From positions 2,666,001-2,730,000 of the forward strand of contig CP093831.1 of the NCBI GenBank assembly GCA_033063855.1: a DNA stretch of 64,000 nucleotides, in the 5' to 3' direction. Both the position numbers and the translations under genes were made by a program. Origin of the DNA: Smittia aterrima. Taxonomy: Eukaryota; Arthropoda; Insecta; Diptera; Chironomidae. Positions 1 through 13,200 of this stretch are shown here, in pieces. The notes under the pieces are model-generated. The model was not told where the DNA came from. It was given only the letters and a program-made list of their open reading frames with translations, and ran no database searches. Position 1 is the stretch's first letter, and each line of letters starts with the position of its first letter.

Positions 1-3000
1 ATCTTTTTTTTTTTGCTTTCATCTTCTAGCAATCTCAAACCGGTTTAAGGGAAATAATAAATCTCTATTTTTAGGCAAAACTGAACAAAGGAAGATGTAA
101 GAGAATTTCTAAGAAAATTAAGGGGATTGATGCAAAGCGAAGGAAAAAATTAAAAGAAATTCACTCAAAAGAAGATGAAAATTAAAATAACAAAAAAAAA
201 AATCTCCGAAAAAAAAGTTTTTGTGTCGAAATTTTTGCGTTTCTCAAGCGAGTTGGAAGCGTTTTGCGTGCTAAGTCAAATGGAAAATCTCAGCCTCGAG
301 AGAAGTAAGCAAAAAAAAAGGCTTAGAGCGATGGTGAAAAATTCTCGGGAGACAAAATAATCTGAAAGATGAATAGAAATGGAATTTGGCATTAAGTACA
401 GCAGAGGATTAAAGTTGTTGCGAGCATTACCTGGCAACAGCCAGGATGAAGGTTGGAAAAAAAATGTCCCCGAAACAAACAGACGAGAAGAAGGAAAAAT
501 CCATCACAATCTTGTTTTTGGTACACAAAAGACTTCAATCAATGATGGAAAAGGAACCTCAAATATCACGTCAGACATCGCCGTTCCTCTTGTGAGAACA
601 ACAAACATACGCAAGGCGGAGAAAGAATAAAAATCTCAGCCAAAAGAACCAGATTTCCATTGTGCTGATATCAAATAACAAAACAATACCGTTTAATTAT
701 TATTTACTCGCTCACCGTGAATGGAAGCCGGTAATGAATAAGAGAGGCCTTGACGTGCTTCCTGTTTCGAGGAGATTCTTAAAGTTGGCTTGATGAGAAG
801 ATATTTGAATAAGATTCGGTTCGATCAAGTCGAATGACTGACAAATAATTCATCAAAGTAATGTTACTTACGCTTCTCTTAATTCACAAGTTCCACTCTT
901 AACAAAAGCCTCTTCGATGATGATCCTTTCAAAGACTGTCTTCTGTGTATAAAAAAGAAGGCAAGGATCTATTTGATTAGCATAATTTGCGCTTCGTTTT
1001 GTGTTTCCAGTTACGAAAATTTGCAAAAAAAAAAGAAGTTTATCGTGTCGCTTCTGCCTTAGATTCCAATTCGAAGTTGAAGAGAAGACAGCGAGGAGAG
1101 CCGAAACGACAGGCAGGCATCGGAGTTTAATCTGATCGTCCTATAATTATCTCTTCGAGCAAACATTATAATCATCTATTATGTTCGAAAAAAAAAGTTT
1201 AGACAGATCTAATTTCACAATTCATTTCATCTTTTCGTGAATAAATTAACCGTTCACTCTTTGATGTCCCATAATTGAGAGTTCGAAGACTTAGATCTTA
1301 TTAATTTTATCTTCTGGGACGATCGTCTTAGCTGTAAACTGCAGAAGATTATTCTTAAGACATTGAGACAAATTGACATGACGACAGCACCACCAGCGCT
1401 GCTTTGTTCGATGCCGAAATGATGCATGCAACTCACTCTGTTTGCTGTAATTATTTGTTTGGACAAAAACAAACCACCTCTCGTTCATTTAGAACAAGAT
1501 TCTCGCTTCATTCTCACGCTGAACGTTCATGTCTTCTCTCGACAACTCTTTAAAAGACTCAAAAGAAGCTGAATAGCTCGAAAGGAAATGCGCCACCCTT
1601 TCTGCTTTCAACTCAAGAAGGGTTGAAGACAACAAAGGAATCAAATAACTTGAAACAGTTATAAATTTTAATCTCTTTTTAATATCGCCAGCTCGGTGAA
1701 TTCCAGTAAGAAAAGACTCGCGGATTCACGTGATTTTCGAACAACGAACAATCAGAATGAAAAAGATCGAAAGGGTTGAGAGGATTTTTCTTCTCGCCTG
1801 TTGAGTCATAAACAAGAAAACTGTAACAATATCCAAAAGTATTCCATTTCAATAAATTAACCTTTTTCAATTCGCTCCTTTCTCATCCCGTTTCGTGTTT
1901 GTGCGCGTCCTGAGTGCTCGAAGCCTAAGGAAGCTTCGAACATGTTTCTTGTCTCTCCCTTTTCTTCAATAAACGCGCAGGATATGAGAAGTGGATTAAG
2001 CAATTATTATTGTTTGCAAGACTCTTACAAAAACAGGAAGTTGAACGAGAATTTGTGAATAAATTTGTAATTTTCATATTCTCCTATGATTGTTTAATAA
2101 TCCGTAATGTGAGAGAATTTGGCAGTTTTGAAAGTTTGTTGCTGAGGAAGGAGCAGCGTGAAGTCTCCGAGGGGCATTCGCGACCCTTCGCTAAGTCCGC
2201 GGAACTCGATCAAGCGGAAGATTTCTCGTTCGGACTTTCTCATTCGTGCACAATGGCTTTTATAGTGGACATTAATACGATTTTAATCAGTTTAACCCCC
2301 TTTTCATGTCATCTTACGTATCATTCCTTAAAATTAAAGTCGCCTTTTCATATTCAAATTTAAAAGACAAAGACTCTTCCCGATGCTGTCCTCTCCCGAT
2401 CTTAATGAAACATTGTGTTACGCAAATTATATCTCGCGAATGAAAGGAATCTAATTTAAAAAAAACTTCCTCTTCAAATCGTTTCGCATTATTTACATGA
2501 AAATGTAATCAAAATACACGAAAAAATTATTCATTTTCAAAAGGTGAACGAGCACAAAAAAAATTGAACAAGAGAATGGAAAATTCAAACTCGTTTTTCG
2601 CGTAAAGACAAATTTAATTTCTAGCATAGAGCGAAAAGCTGGCGTAAGAAATTAATTTTCATCTCCTTTATTGTTGCTCGTTTCTATTCTCAAAACTCTT
2701 TGAAGGCAAGCAACGCTCGAATTGCTGGAAAGAATGAAATGTCAAGCGACAAAGTTTGCAATCGCTTTACGATTGAGATGATGAAGTCAGCGGGAAACTC
2801 TGAAAGAAAATCTTAAGAATTGAATTATTTTTTCGAGTTTAAAAGATAGAGATCACGATCGTACTCGAACCTTAAATGATTGATTGCATTTTCCTCCTTT
2901 CAATGCGTTTCGTTCTTTAATTTGCGAGTGAAAATCAATAAAAACTTCAACAGCAATAAAAATGTTTAATGGAAGAAAGAGCAAAAATCTGTAAATTTGA

Positions 3001-6000
3001 GTCTTCTCCGGGCGGGGAAATTAAGAAGCGATAAATAATTTTAATTGATTTTCTGTTACCTCCGACGATGTGCAATAAAGAAAGCAATATCGCTTCAGTG
3101 TTTGCTCATCAATCTTGTAATTGTTGAAAGCAATAACTGCAAGACTCTCTCGATGAATCAATGAGGCTGAGTCCGCCTCTGAATTCAAGTAAAAAATAAA
3201 ATTCACAATTACAATTCTTCGCGATAATTAGAATCTTGTCAGATGACTTCATCAAGTGTTGCTTGTTCTGCATGTTCTCGTTCATGTCAGTTCATCTAAA
3301 ACCGTTGTCAAAACTTTAATGTTCGTTTCAATTTCTTTTCCAGAAATTACTCTCGAGAGTTAATTTTTCATTCGAAACACCAATAAAAGTAATAAAAGGG
3401 TTGCGAAGGGTCGCAATGACGTTTTACTGCACAAGTTGTAAAATGATTGAAATGGGTGAGAGCAATGAAAGAATAAAATTTCTGTCCTTGAAATGGGAAA
3501 ATCATGGAAATTTTACGAGCTCCGAGAAGTTTCTGATTGCACAAGCGCATTCATATCAATCTTAACGAAGCGGTCTAAGAGAACAAATCAGCAATTAATT
3601 TGATTCATCATAACACAAAGACAGATGGGGTTGGGTAATCAGAGGAGGATCTCTCCGCTGGAAACACGTCGAGAAACTGGTCTTGAGACGCTAATGAATC
3701 ACACTGATTTATCTCGGTTAATTTTGTAATTTATTAATTTCTTTAAAATCATAAATTTAATTTTTTTCGTTCGAGCATAATTTCCGTGCAATTTTGTTTC
3801 TTTTGTCAAACGCGTTTTCTTTCAGATTTACGATTTCTTTATTTTTTTTTTCGGGTGACATGAAATTTTTCACGGCTCGTTTTCAACTGAACTGGAAACT
3901 GATGGATTTTCTCCGTTGTCGTGATTAAAGAGCAATAAGAAACGAACTACTTGCACATGGAGCGCGACGAGGTTGACAAAGGAAAGACGCTCGTAAATAA
4001 AAGCGATCCTCGCTTTGTTTTCGAAAGGAAATAAAATTTATGGATTTAATTGTTTTCAAAAGGTTCTCCGAGACCTTAATTTTATTCTCGTTTCGCGTTA
4101 TAAATCGACATAAAGTAAATAGATGGAAATATGTTTGTACAATGCTTTTATGGTCGCCATGCGAAAAGAAGTCGAAAATCATAGTTTCGGGTGTGATTTA
4201 TGGATTTAAAAGTACAAGACTCTCTCAACCCCTCAGAGCCCAAGTCAAATGTTTGCTGAAAATAAACCACTTTTATGAGCCCAGGCATTAAAGTCTCTCT
4301 ACCTCGACTTTCCAAAGAGTTGACTCGAGAAGTCTTTTCTCATTTCGATCCACAAACATCCCTCGAACTATCTCAAATGATTCCTAACAAGAAGCCGTAA
4401 AATATGTTCATAAAATAATCATAAAACATAACCAAATTCAAATAAAAATGGGACGAAGCTCAGTTAGATTCTGAAAACATCGCTTGAACCCCTCCAGAGC
4501 AATAGCGTTTAGTTTTATGATGCCATAATGTGCCAAATACAAGCTACGAGTGTTTGAAGAAAAGTTGTCCTTGAAATATTTACGAGAAGTTGATGGGATG
4601 GCCTGAGGGGTGAACTGAGTCGACTTTGGCAGTTGAGGTTGCTGTTGCTTGCAATTCAATATTCAATTCACGGTCAACTGACTCTCATGATGTATTGCGT
4701 AATTTCCTGTAAATAAAAATTTGTTTTTCAAAGAAAAGAATAAACACGAAACATTAAAAGATTATTGCAGTCGTCCCTCGAGAGAGTTCGCGTGCAGAAT
4801 TTCTAACGACTACTTTCATCTCAGATGGAGAGAAGTAATTGAAATTAATCTTCGCTGATTGAATTTGTCTTCTTTGGGGTGAGAACAGTTTAAACTTCGA
4901 GATCTTGAATATGGACCACATCGTCCACTCCACACTTTCTTTTAAAATGTTGCGTCATTTAATAAACGACGCAAATAATTTCCCCTTCAAGATATTTTGA
5001 TGAATCACCGATCGATATTTTGCTTTAAATTTTTTATTGCGCATTTCACGAAGTTTCCGGAGAACTCTCTCGACTCTTTGTCACTCCTCGCACAATGCAT
5101 GCGAAAATTAGCCTTATTTCCTTTCGATTTTCGTTTTTCCTGACAAATTTGTGTGATTTGAAAAATTACACGCAATTTTTCATTTATTCCGGGGCGAGTA
5201 AGATAAAAGCAAGAGATGAGGGGAAGTAATGACACTTTGGACTCAGGTACGCGAGTCTTTTCACATCTCAGACAAATGAGATATGAGACTACAAGCTCAT
5301 ACATGTTTGTACAAATCCACTCCATCCATCAAACCAACTCCCGACGATTCTTCAAGTGTGTTTTTTCAGGAGTTTTATGTCGGCTCAACCGTGAAGAAAT
5401 TTATTATTTCCTATTGTCTACGAGGCGAACAACGAGAGAAAGAGAATATTCAGATCACACATGGAACGCACCAGGTCTCTTCTCTATGCAAAAAAAAAAC
5501 TACAAACTAGAAGAAAATCCTTCTCTAACAATGAAAAAGATCGAAAGATGGAAGTTGGAAAAAAATCGAACGCAAGACACCTGGAAAAAAAGGAGAGCGT
5601 CGCAACAATAGGAAACTAAGAATCTTCATGAAGTTGAAGTTTGTTTTTGCTGTTGACTGAAATCTCTTCTTTTTTTTCGGGTACGGGCCAGAAGCTCTGG
5701 AGGATGTTTGTACAAAATATTTAAGAAATTTCTCGAAATTATTTGCTTTTCATAAATGGAACAAACGAAGAGATCGTAAAAGGACTTGTGTGCTCTGCCA
5801 AGACAAAGTTAACCGTTGCGATCTGCCGTAAACACTCGACAAAGCGCCATTGAGCGAGGTCGATTCAGTCGAATGAAGAATTATGACATTAGCTCAAGCT
5901 CAAGCGACCAGAATGGTCGAGGAGAGAACAAAGAGTCATTAATTGGGAATTCTTAATTGAAACTTTCTCGTTCCGATAGTTTATTTGATTGTATGGAAAT

Positions 6001-7362
6001 TTCTGATTATTTTTCATCAGGGAAGGGCAGCAGCGGGTTAATGGACAAGTAAGTGTATCTTCAGGTGACTTCATTGGAAATGATTGAGAATCTTTGGTAC
6101 AATTCATAACACTTCTGTCGTCTTCCGGCTGGTCTAGAGAACTCTCAAGCGATTCGTCTTCGTGAATAATGAGCTCGTTCGTCAAACGGTAATTTTGGGA
6201 ATTGAATAACAAACTCGCCCGTCATTTGAATGTTGAGATAATGTTGTAATTACGCAACTTCCACCGGCATGAAACAGAAAGTCATTGGATCGTGGCTCTC
6301 TTCCTGTGCCGAATTTTCTTCGTTAATCGTTAAAATAAATAAGACAACAAACGATACGATCTAAGAGTAGGGAAGGTATTCGGGTGAGCATAGCACAACA
6401 TGTTTCAGCCACGTGACACGATTTCACATATTTCAATGGCAAGCAATCGCAAAATCGAAAGGAAAGCCGCTCGCATCGATTATCCTTGAAAAATTAAGCT
6501 ACAATCGAACTCATCATTCATCGACTTCTTCTCCCTTTGCTGTTTTCATTTGTCATCTGCTATGGCTCAGGAATTTTCCTACCTACTCATCGATCCCAAC
6601 AACACCTTTCTAGGAATCGAAGTCCCTTCTCGTCGATTTTTGATTCATCATTCGGTCGGGATTTGTGCTTTGAAGGATTCATCCAGACGAGATATTAAGG
6701 AATCATTACGCAACAACTTCCTTTTCACGCACCATTTAGTCGATCAAAGCTTCATTTTTCATCGAGTGAGGTTTGTGGTTTCATTTCGAAGTGATCAAAA
6801 GTTTAATTGTCATCCCAATCATTCGACGATGCCTTAATAATATGTTTGCCGAGCGAAAGGAAAGTAATTTCAATTCGAAATCATTTGGCAATCGTTCATC
6901 CAACGAACTCCCGAAAATAAAAAATTTCCAGGTGTAGTCGATCGTAATCATAAAAGTGAATTTTTTCGTGCCTCGTAATAATAAAAAGAAAACGACGATG
7001 TCGATGAAAAAAATGTTGGGGCAGCTGCAGAGAGTCTCGGGGTTCGGGCGAATAATAAATTTCCTTACTTAATGATACTATGGGCTCCGGTTATGATCAT
7101 CTTTTGTGTGTGTCGCGTGGATTGCCTTTTATTAAACATCTTTAAAGAAGCGAGCATGCTTCGAGGGCTGATGATGTCGCGCGTGAATCTGTTATTTTGC
7201 CAAAAAACGAATTAATGCGGCCAAATGCTCAACGTTCTCGATACGGGACAGCTGTCGAACACTCTGGGAATCCAACGGACAATTGTCGGAGACAAAACAA
7301 TGAAAAGTCGCGTGCGAGGAATTCTAATGACAGTCGAGTTGTGATAAGAACTTACAAATTCT
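1..7362. other. Gene-free AT-rich stretch
   Basis: I see no supportable gene in this 7.3 kb. Open frames here are short (at most about 117 codons), have no recognisable domain, and have no splice-linked partner that I could find. The sequence is AT-rich with many A/T runs and TAAT-type words, and shows no obvious tandem repeat or transposon. It is the longest empty block in an otherwise dense window, so it may be a long intron or a regulatory region of a gene lying to the left. That last point is inference. Confidence 0.6.
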
Positions 7363-7369
7363 TATAAAG
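7363..7369 (+). promoter_or_regulatory. TATA box of the astacin gene
   Basis: A TATAAAG heptamer lies 44 bp upstream of the astacin start codon. This spacing would leave a 5' UTR of roughly 10-15 nt. It is typical for a highly expressed, tissue-restricted insect protease gene. The transcription start itself is not visible. Confidence 0.55.
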
Positions 7370-7406
7370 CGATCGACTTGAAACTTAAAATTGTCAAAGT
7401 CTAACG

Positions 7407-8363
7407 ATGCTTTTACTTTGTTATTTCTTTTTTGGATCAGAAGCTTTCGCTAGCAGTTTGATTGCTCGAAGCAACATTAGTCAAAGGAATCCACCAACAG
7501 CCAAGTTCGGAATGAACAATAACGCTTTCAGTGACTTCGAAGGTTTGTTCGTTGTTCAAATAAACTTAAAGTAAAATAAAAATGTTTCAGATTTTAAGAA
7601 CGCCAACGAAAACGAGGAAGAAAGTTTCATTTGGGAGAAGAGTGGATTGTTTGAAGGAGATATCATGAGCTACGATCCTGTTGCTAAAAATGGAATTCTC
7701 GATGAAAGCTTCAGGTGGACTAACGCGACTATTCCATTTTACATTGAAGAATCTCATTTCAATGATAGCGAGGTCGAAACGATTTTATCGGCGATCAAAG
7801 AGTTTCACACGAAAACGTGTTTACGATTTACTCCGTACACGCTGACTGATATTAATTGGATTATTATCACCGGAAATGAGTCAGGTTGTTGGTCGTCAGT
7901 TGGAATGATAGGCGAAGGTGGTCAGCAGCTGAATGTCAACTCACCAAAGTGCGTTCGAAAGGGCATTGTGATTCATGAGCTTCTGCATGCGGCTGGCTTC
8001 TACCATCAACAAAGTGCGTCGAATCGTGATGACCACGTGAAAATTCTTTGGGAAAATATTCAAACAGGAAAAGAGTCCAACTTTCAAAAATATGATGACA
8101 AGGAAGTCACTGACTTCGATACTGCTTACGATTATTCGTCGATCATGCATTACAGTGGCAAATCATTTTCGAAGAACGGAAATCAGACGATTGTGCCCTT
8201 GTCGCCGAATATCACGCAACTTGGTCAACGCGATGGCTTCACTGATATTGATCTGGCAAAGCTAAACCAGATGTACCAATCTTCATGCCACACTTCTTCG
8301 CCAGATGAAGATGAGTGGAAATTCGTAAGCATCATTGATTGGTTCCGAACGTTGTTTAAATGA
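7407..8363 (+). CDS. Astacin-family zinc metalloprotease, secreted
   Basis: Two exons (7407-7542, 7591-8363; 48 bp intron, phase 1) give 302 aa. Residues 1-15 are a hydrophobic signal peptide. A short propeptide carries FEGD, the aspartate-switch motif that blocks the zinc in astacin zymogens. The M12A catalytic domain follows, with zinc site HELLHAAGFYH near residue 174 and the Met-turn SIMHY. It is therefore predicted to be an active secreted endopeptidase. The Glu that normally follows the third His and salt-bridges the mature N-terminus is Gln here, and the usual RxDRD stretch is altered. There are no CUB or EGF domains, so it is a minimal digestive-type astacin. The start was chosen for the signal peptide and the TATA box 44 bp upstream. 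An AATAAA lies at 8538. It is tail-to-tail with SepSecS. Confidence 0.93.
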
Positions 8364-8589
8364 TTGATCGGCAACCCAGAAAGTTGTTTCTATTCTACCT
8401 CCGTTGCATCATCGAGAGACACAGAAAGAGTTCGTCGCATTCTCTCGTCGTCTCCATTGTTTTCACGCAATCGCAACGGAATAAGTGGAACTTTGACAAC
8501 GGATATGGGATTGGCGGAATGAAAACTCTGTGTTTATAATAAATATTCAAACGAAATTCGATTTCAATAAATAAAAGAATTCAACGACA

Positions 8590-10104
8590 TCAAAAGCTTT
8601 CATTGTTTCGCACTTTGAGAAGAACCTTATCGAGTTTGTCTATAAAGTTGTCAACTTCTTGCTTCGTCATGCCAAGACCGGCAGCAGCTGTTATGTAAGG
8701 AATGTTGTTGGAATGAGATATGTGACTTCCCCAGCCTTGAAACTTGTAGCCGTCAATCGCTTTGATGTCTGTTGTTGAAATAATTCGACAACCGCTAACG
8801 CCTCTTGTAAATAACATTGATCCGATCATCGATACTTTTGTTTTATCAAAGTTTTCTAAGGTCATTGCGACAGAGATTGGATTTCTCTTAGTGATGAGAA
8901 GTTTTTCGTTATGCCTCGTTGATAGATTTCGAAGTTTTTGTCGCAAGTAAACGAACATTTCTTTTCGCTCTTGCACTAGCCTCATGTAACCGTCCTTGCC
9001 TAAACTTAAGAGAGTCATAAAGACATCAAGAGTTTGAGAAGAAGATCCACGTCCCGCATATCGTTTAGCAACAGCATCGACCAGTTTCTTGTTTGACGAA
9101 GCGATAATTGCGCCCCCGACAGGAACCAAAAGATTTTTGTCAGTTGACTGAATTATGAGATCGACAGATCCAGCTCTTGTCGCTTGCTCGATTTGGTGTG
9201 TGAGGAACGTTGTTTGCAATCCGTAAGCGTTGTTTATCATATGAGGAATATTATGTTTCTTCGCTAGAATTGCTAAAGCTTCGAGATCGTCACATCCTCT
9301 GGGAGCAAAGCATGATGAAGTTGAAACGATACAGACAATGTTGTGACCTCCGAGTTTGTTTATTTGATTTTCGAACTCTGTGATGTTTGTTTGAAGTTCA
9401 TCTTCATTTCTAATTGTGTCGATTACAACAGGAACGAGATTCGCCGTGACCATGCATTTGAAGCAAGATTTTTGATCAATTCTTGACCAAAGAACATATT
9501 TTGAGTCCATCCGCTGCGATTTGAGAGTCAACAAACAAAGCATCATCGACATTCCTGTTGCCATCGGAAGTAAAATACATTTCTTAATGCTTCTTATTCC
9601 CATCGATCGCATAAGATCAACTAGTAGTTGATTTGTCAGTTGATTCATTAAGCTTGAACCAGCAGCTTTGGGTTGACTCTCTTCGATATCTCCTGATCTA
9701 CCGATGCCATGACTTAAGTTATAGTTTCGTCGTCTAACGAGATCTACAAAGAAAAGTTTTGTTAATTTGATTTCTCATTAAACTCTCATATGTCTTACCA
9801 CAAACAATTCTTGCTTCTCGTTCGCCCACTCCACATTTGGTTACAAAATTATTAGAATCGAGCTGTGAAATCTCGGCAACGAGTAATTCAATTGTTAAAT
9901 CGTCTAACCCACTTTCAGGAATCTTCCGTTTTTCAAGGAGCTGCTTGATCTTCTTTTCTCTTTGCTTTCGAGCATCCGACGCAATATTCTACAAATAAAA
10001 AAAATTAGAAGAACAAAGTTCATTTTTCTCTTTTAAAATCTTACCAAATAATTTATCGGCACGAGCTTCGAGCACAAGTTCTTCATCGTTTCGTCTGATA
10101 TCAT
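8590..10104 (-). CDS. SepSecS: O-phosphoseryl-tRNA(Sec) selenium transferase
   Basis: Three exons on the minus strand (10104-10045, 9988-9799, 9743-8590; introns 56 and 55 bp) encode 467 aa, close to the human length. The enzyme converts Sep-tRNA(Sec) to Sec-tRNA(Sec) with selenophosphate and PLP, the last step of selenocysteine synthesis. Highly conserved blocks are present: DSNNF..CGVGERE, HGIGRSGD, QPKAAGSS, PMATGMS, RIDQKSCFK, SCFAPRG, and STDKN..VPVGGAI with the PLP lysine near residue 284. No key residue is lost. It is head-to-head with the zinc-finger gene, 144 bp between start codons, so a shared promoter is likely. Its presence implies that this insect still makes selenoproteins, which several insect orders do not. 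Confidence 0.97.
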
Positions 10105-10248
10105 TTCGATTTCATTTATATACAAGACAACCGCCTATTGATCAAATATTGCTCCAGTAAACTTGAAACTGATTCTGATTTGAGCGGTGGGCGCGAGAAC
10201 TTTGAACAAAATCTTGTGATCCCTCAAAAATGTAAACAAAAAGTGAAG
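10105..10248. promoter_or_regulatory. Shared promoter gap, SepSecS / zinc-finger gene
   Basis: Only 144 bp separate the divergent start codons, so both core promoters and both 5' UTRs must fit here or overlap. I see no TATA box pair. In the SepSecS leader an ATG at 10115-10113 opens a three-codon reading frame (ATG AAA TCG, then AAA TGA out of register with the main start); it is out of frame with the SepSecS start. Confidence 0.5.
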
Positions 10249-13200
10249 ATGAACGAAAACCAGATTTGTTATTTCTGCGAGGAAGCAGATGGCTTAATTC
10301 ACATGGAAACAAATTCTCTGATCATTGGTTCAGTCTACATCGACTTCGCTCAACTGATTGCCGAGCTGGTTCAGATTAAAGTGAGTTCTTGAGAAATTGT
10401 CATAACAAACTTTTGAATTCTTGATTTTGTAGATCGAGAACGATCAAGTCAACAAAATGATCTGCACGCCTTGCAAGGACCTCTTGTCGCAGTTCTATGT
10501 AATGAAGCAGCGAGCATCGAGACACAGGAAACCTTCAGACATCAGGAAAATGCAGATAGTCGAAATGGTTGTTGACTTTATCGATAGCAAACCAATCGAT
10601 TGCATAGTTTCAAAGTACTCAAATCTACTGGCGATTCATCCCGACACAGCTGACAACTTCGTCACGGAGCAATTGCAGAGCTGCAACTTCATTCTCGAAT
10701 CAGAAACCACTAATCTCATAGAGGTCCCCAAACCTGACCAATTGCCTGAAAACGCCGTCGTTTATGAGATGGAGGAACTCGAAGACTCTGTTGTCGACTT
10801 CGAGATGAAATACGAGACTGAAGATCAAGTGACAATCGTCAAACAAGAACCACAAAAGCGATCGAAAACTTATCAAAAATCAGCATTGGAGCCGAAGCAG
10901 AAAGAATGGCTGAGAAAGGAGCTGAAACAGAGTGCTGTGGTTCTCGATACACCTCTGGGAGTTGCAACAAAGTGGTGCTGCAAGAAATGCACACAAAAGA
11001 CCTTCTCGTCCGAGAACTCATTTCGAATCCACCTCAAATCTCACCTGGAGGACTCAGACGTGCTAACTCAAGAAGAGTTTGATGCAGGAGCACCAAACAT
11101 AACTCCTGACGATCAAAGCTTTTTGGAACAGAAGCTGTGGATACAGCAACAGCTTCAGAGCCAGAAAGAAATACTGGATACCTCAGAGGGACTGAAAACC
11201 ATGTGGCAATGCTCTCAATGTGATTTTGTTACAACAAAACGCGGACGATTCCGACATCATCTGCAAAAGGCTCACACGTCGATCTTGATACGAGGACCTA
11301 ACAAGCATTCGTGCTTCGACTGCCGGTTGAGATTCGATGGGGAAAGCCACTTGATCGTCCATAAAAATTGTCACAGGATTTTCGACGTCATCGCTCCCTA
11401 CGCTCGGTATCCTGAATGCGAAGCCTGCAAAACTCTCTTCGCTACAACTGAGTCACTACAAATCCACACTAAACGACACAAAGAGAATTCGGAAGCTTTA
11501 TTTGAACCGATTCCAGCGGTTGGTGTGGTGCATCGCAACGGAGAAACTTTCGTTAACCATGACGACGAAGAAGTTCAAGGCTTGGAAAACATAACGTGTG
11601 GTCACTGCTTGATGAAATTCCCCTCCAAAATTGAGTGTCGACACCACTTGATGGTTTATCACGCGACGTCCTTCACTTGTCCGTTCGATCAACGAGTTTT
11701 TGATGGAATCCCAACGCTCTCGTTTAGTAATCATCTTCGTCAGTGCCATCCAAACATCTTCCCTGATCTCCAGATCGCTTGCAGCTTCTGCAAGATGCAA
11801 TTCGAAACAGTATACGCCAAGCTAGCACACATGAAAACCTGCCAAGCTAAAATGTTCCAGTGCGATCACTGCGAAAAAAGTTACTTCAGGAAAGCTGAGC
11901 TCCTCCATCATCTGAAAGTCGTCACTGGACTGATGGTCTTTGCGTGGTAAGTGAACTTTCTATCAAACAAATCAGAGTCAGATGTCAAGTTTTATTTTAC
12001 ACACAAACGCGTTTAGCTCCATAAACTAGACAATTCCCTCGGGCAGAAAATTGTAACATCTCGGGAAATTTTTCGGTGCTTCTCTCATTTGTTCCTTCTC
12101 CCCAACTTGAATAAGTACGGCCATGCCTATGGGAAGATGCCAATCAAAATGACAGTGGAATAACCAGTAGCCTGGGTTGTTTGCTCTAAACCGGAGTCTA
12201 ACGAAACCCGGGAAAGGAAGCAAGACAGTGTCTTTGTACGCTGGCTGTCTGTGGTTGATGTTTGGGATCGCGCCGTTCTTTATCTCACTGATTGTCATGT
12301 TCTCTCTCAACAAGCCCATGTCCATTACGTGAAATTTGTGACCGTGCAAGTGCATGGGATGTGAAAGCTTGTCAGCAACGTTCACAACGATTAGCTCAGC
12401 GATCGTTCCTAACTTAAACTTTATCCGATGAATGCAGCGGCAGACATTCTGGTCAGCCAGCATTGAACACTGACTCTTTGTGACGCTGTCGCCATCACAG
12501 AACATACTTTCGTCGACGTGCTCACGCTCAAGGAGCAAAGGGAACGACGGATACAGGAAGGAGATGTTGTTGGCGGTTGCAACGAAGCTCGTGCCAAGCT
12601 CGTTCGTAGTAACTGAAACGAAACACTTCATGACTGAGCCTTTGACCGAATTCAACTTACACATGTAGCGTCGTAGCATCGGATCGTTATACAAAGCGCT
12701 GTTCGGAATGGCTGGAGTGTCGAAGAACACAAATTTCGTTGAGTCGGCTTCGCCCTTTGTGATCTTCTCATCGACACGAAAGTCTAGCAAGTGAGTGATC
12801 GGAACGTCTTTCTTTCTGGGCTCCATTGAGTTTAAAAGCTGGAAAGATTACACGATGAAGCAGCTTTGATGGCTAGTGATTCCTCACCGTTCCGTTGGGA
12901 TATTCATCCTCAAATGTTGGTGGAAGTCTGTGATTGAATTCGACGGTTTGATGATTTCCTTTGACGCCGTTCTTGTGAACTCTCAATATGGCAAAACCTT
13001 CAAGCTTTTGATAACACGGGTTGAGTTGTCTGAACCGTATCCAGTAGTCCCTTGCTTCGTGATGATGAGTGTGGATGACGAAGTCGTATCGCTCTCCTGA
13101 CATGAACAACAAGCTTCCAACTTCAAACGGTCGAACGTAGCTGACTTCAGTCGCTATGATTGTGAAATTGTGATCCTCGACTTGCATGATGAACGGACAA

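Noticed and set aside
814..832. GGTTCGATCAAG, reminiscent of a tRNA B box
   Set aside because: It does not match GGTTCGANTCC and no acceptor or anticodon arms can be drawn around it.
2010..2363. 117-codon open frame on the plus strand
   Set aside because: No ATG-context, domain, splice partner or composition that sets it apart from chance frames in the region.
5889..6212. 107-codon minus-strand frame with acidic and Cys-containing parts
   Set aside because: No recognised domain and no linked exon; not enough to call a gene.
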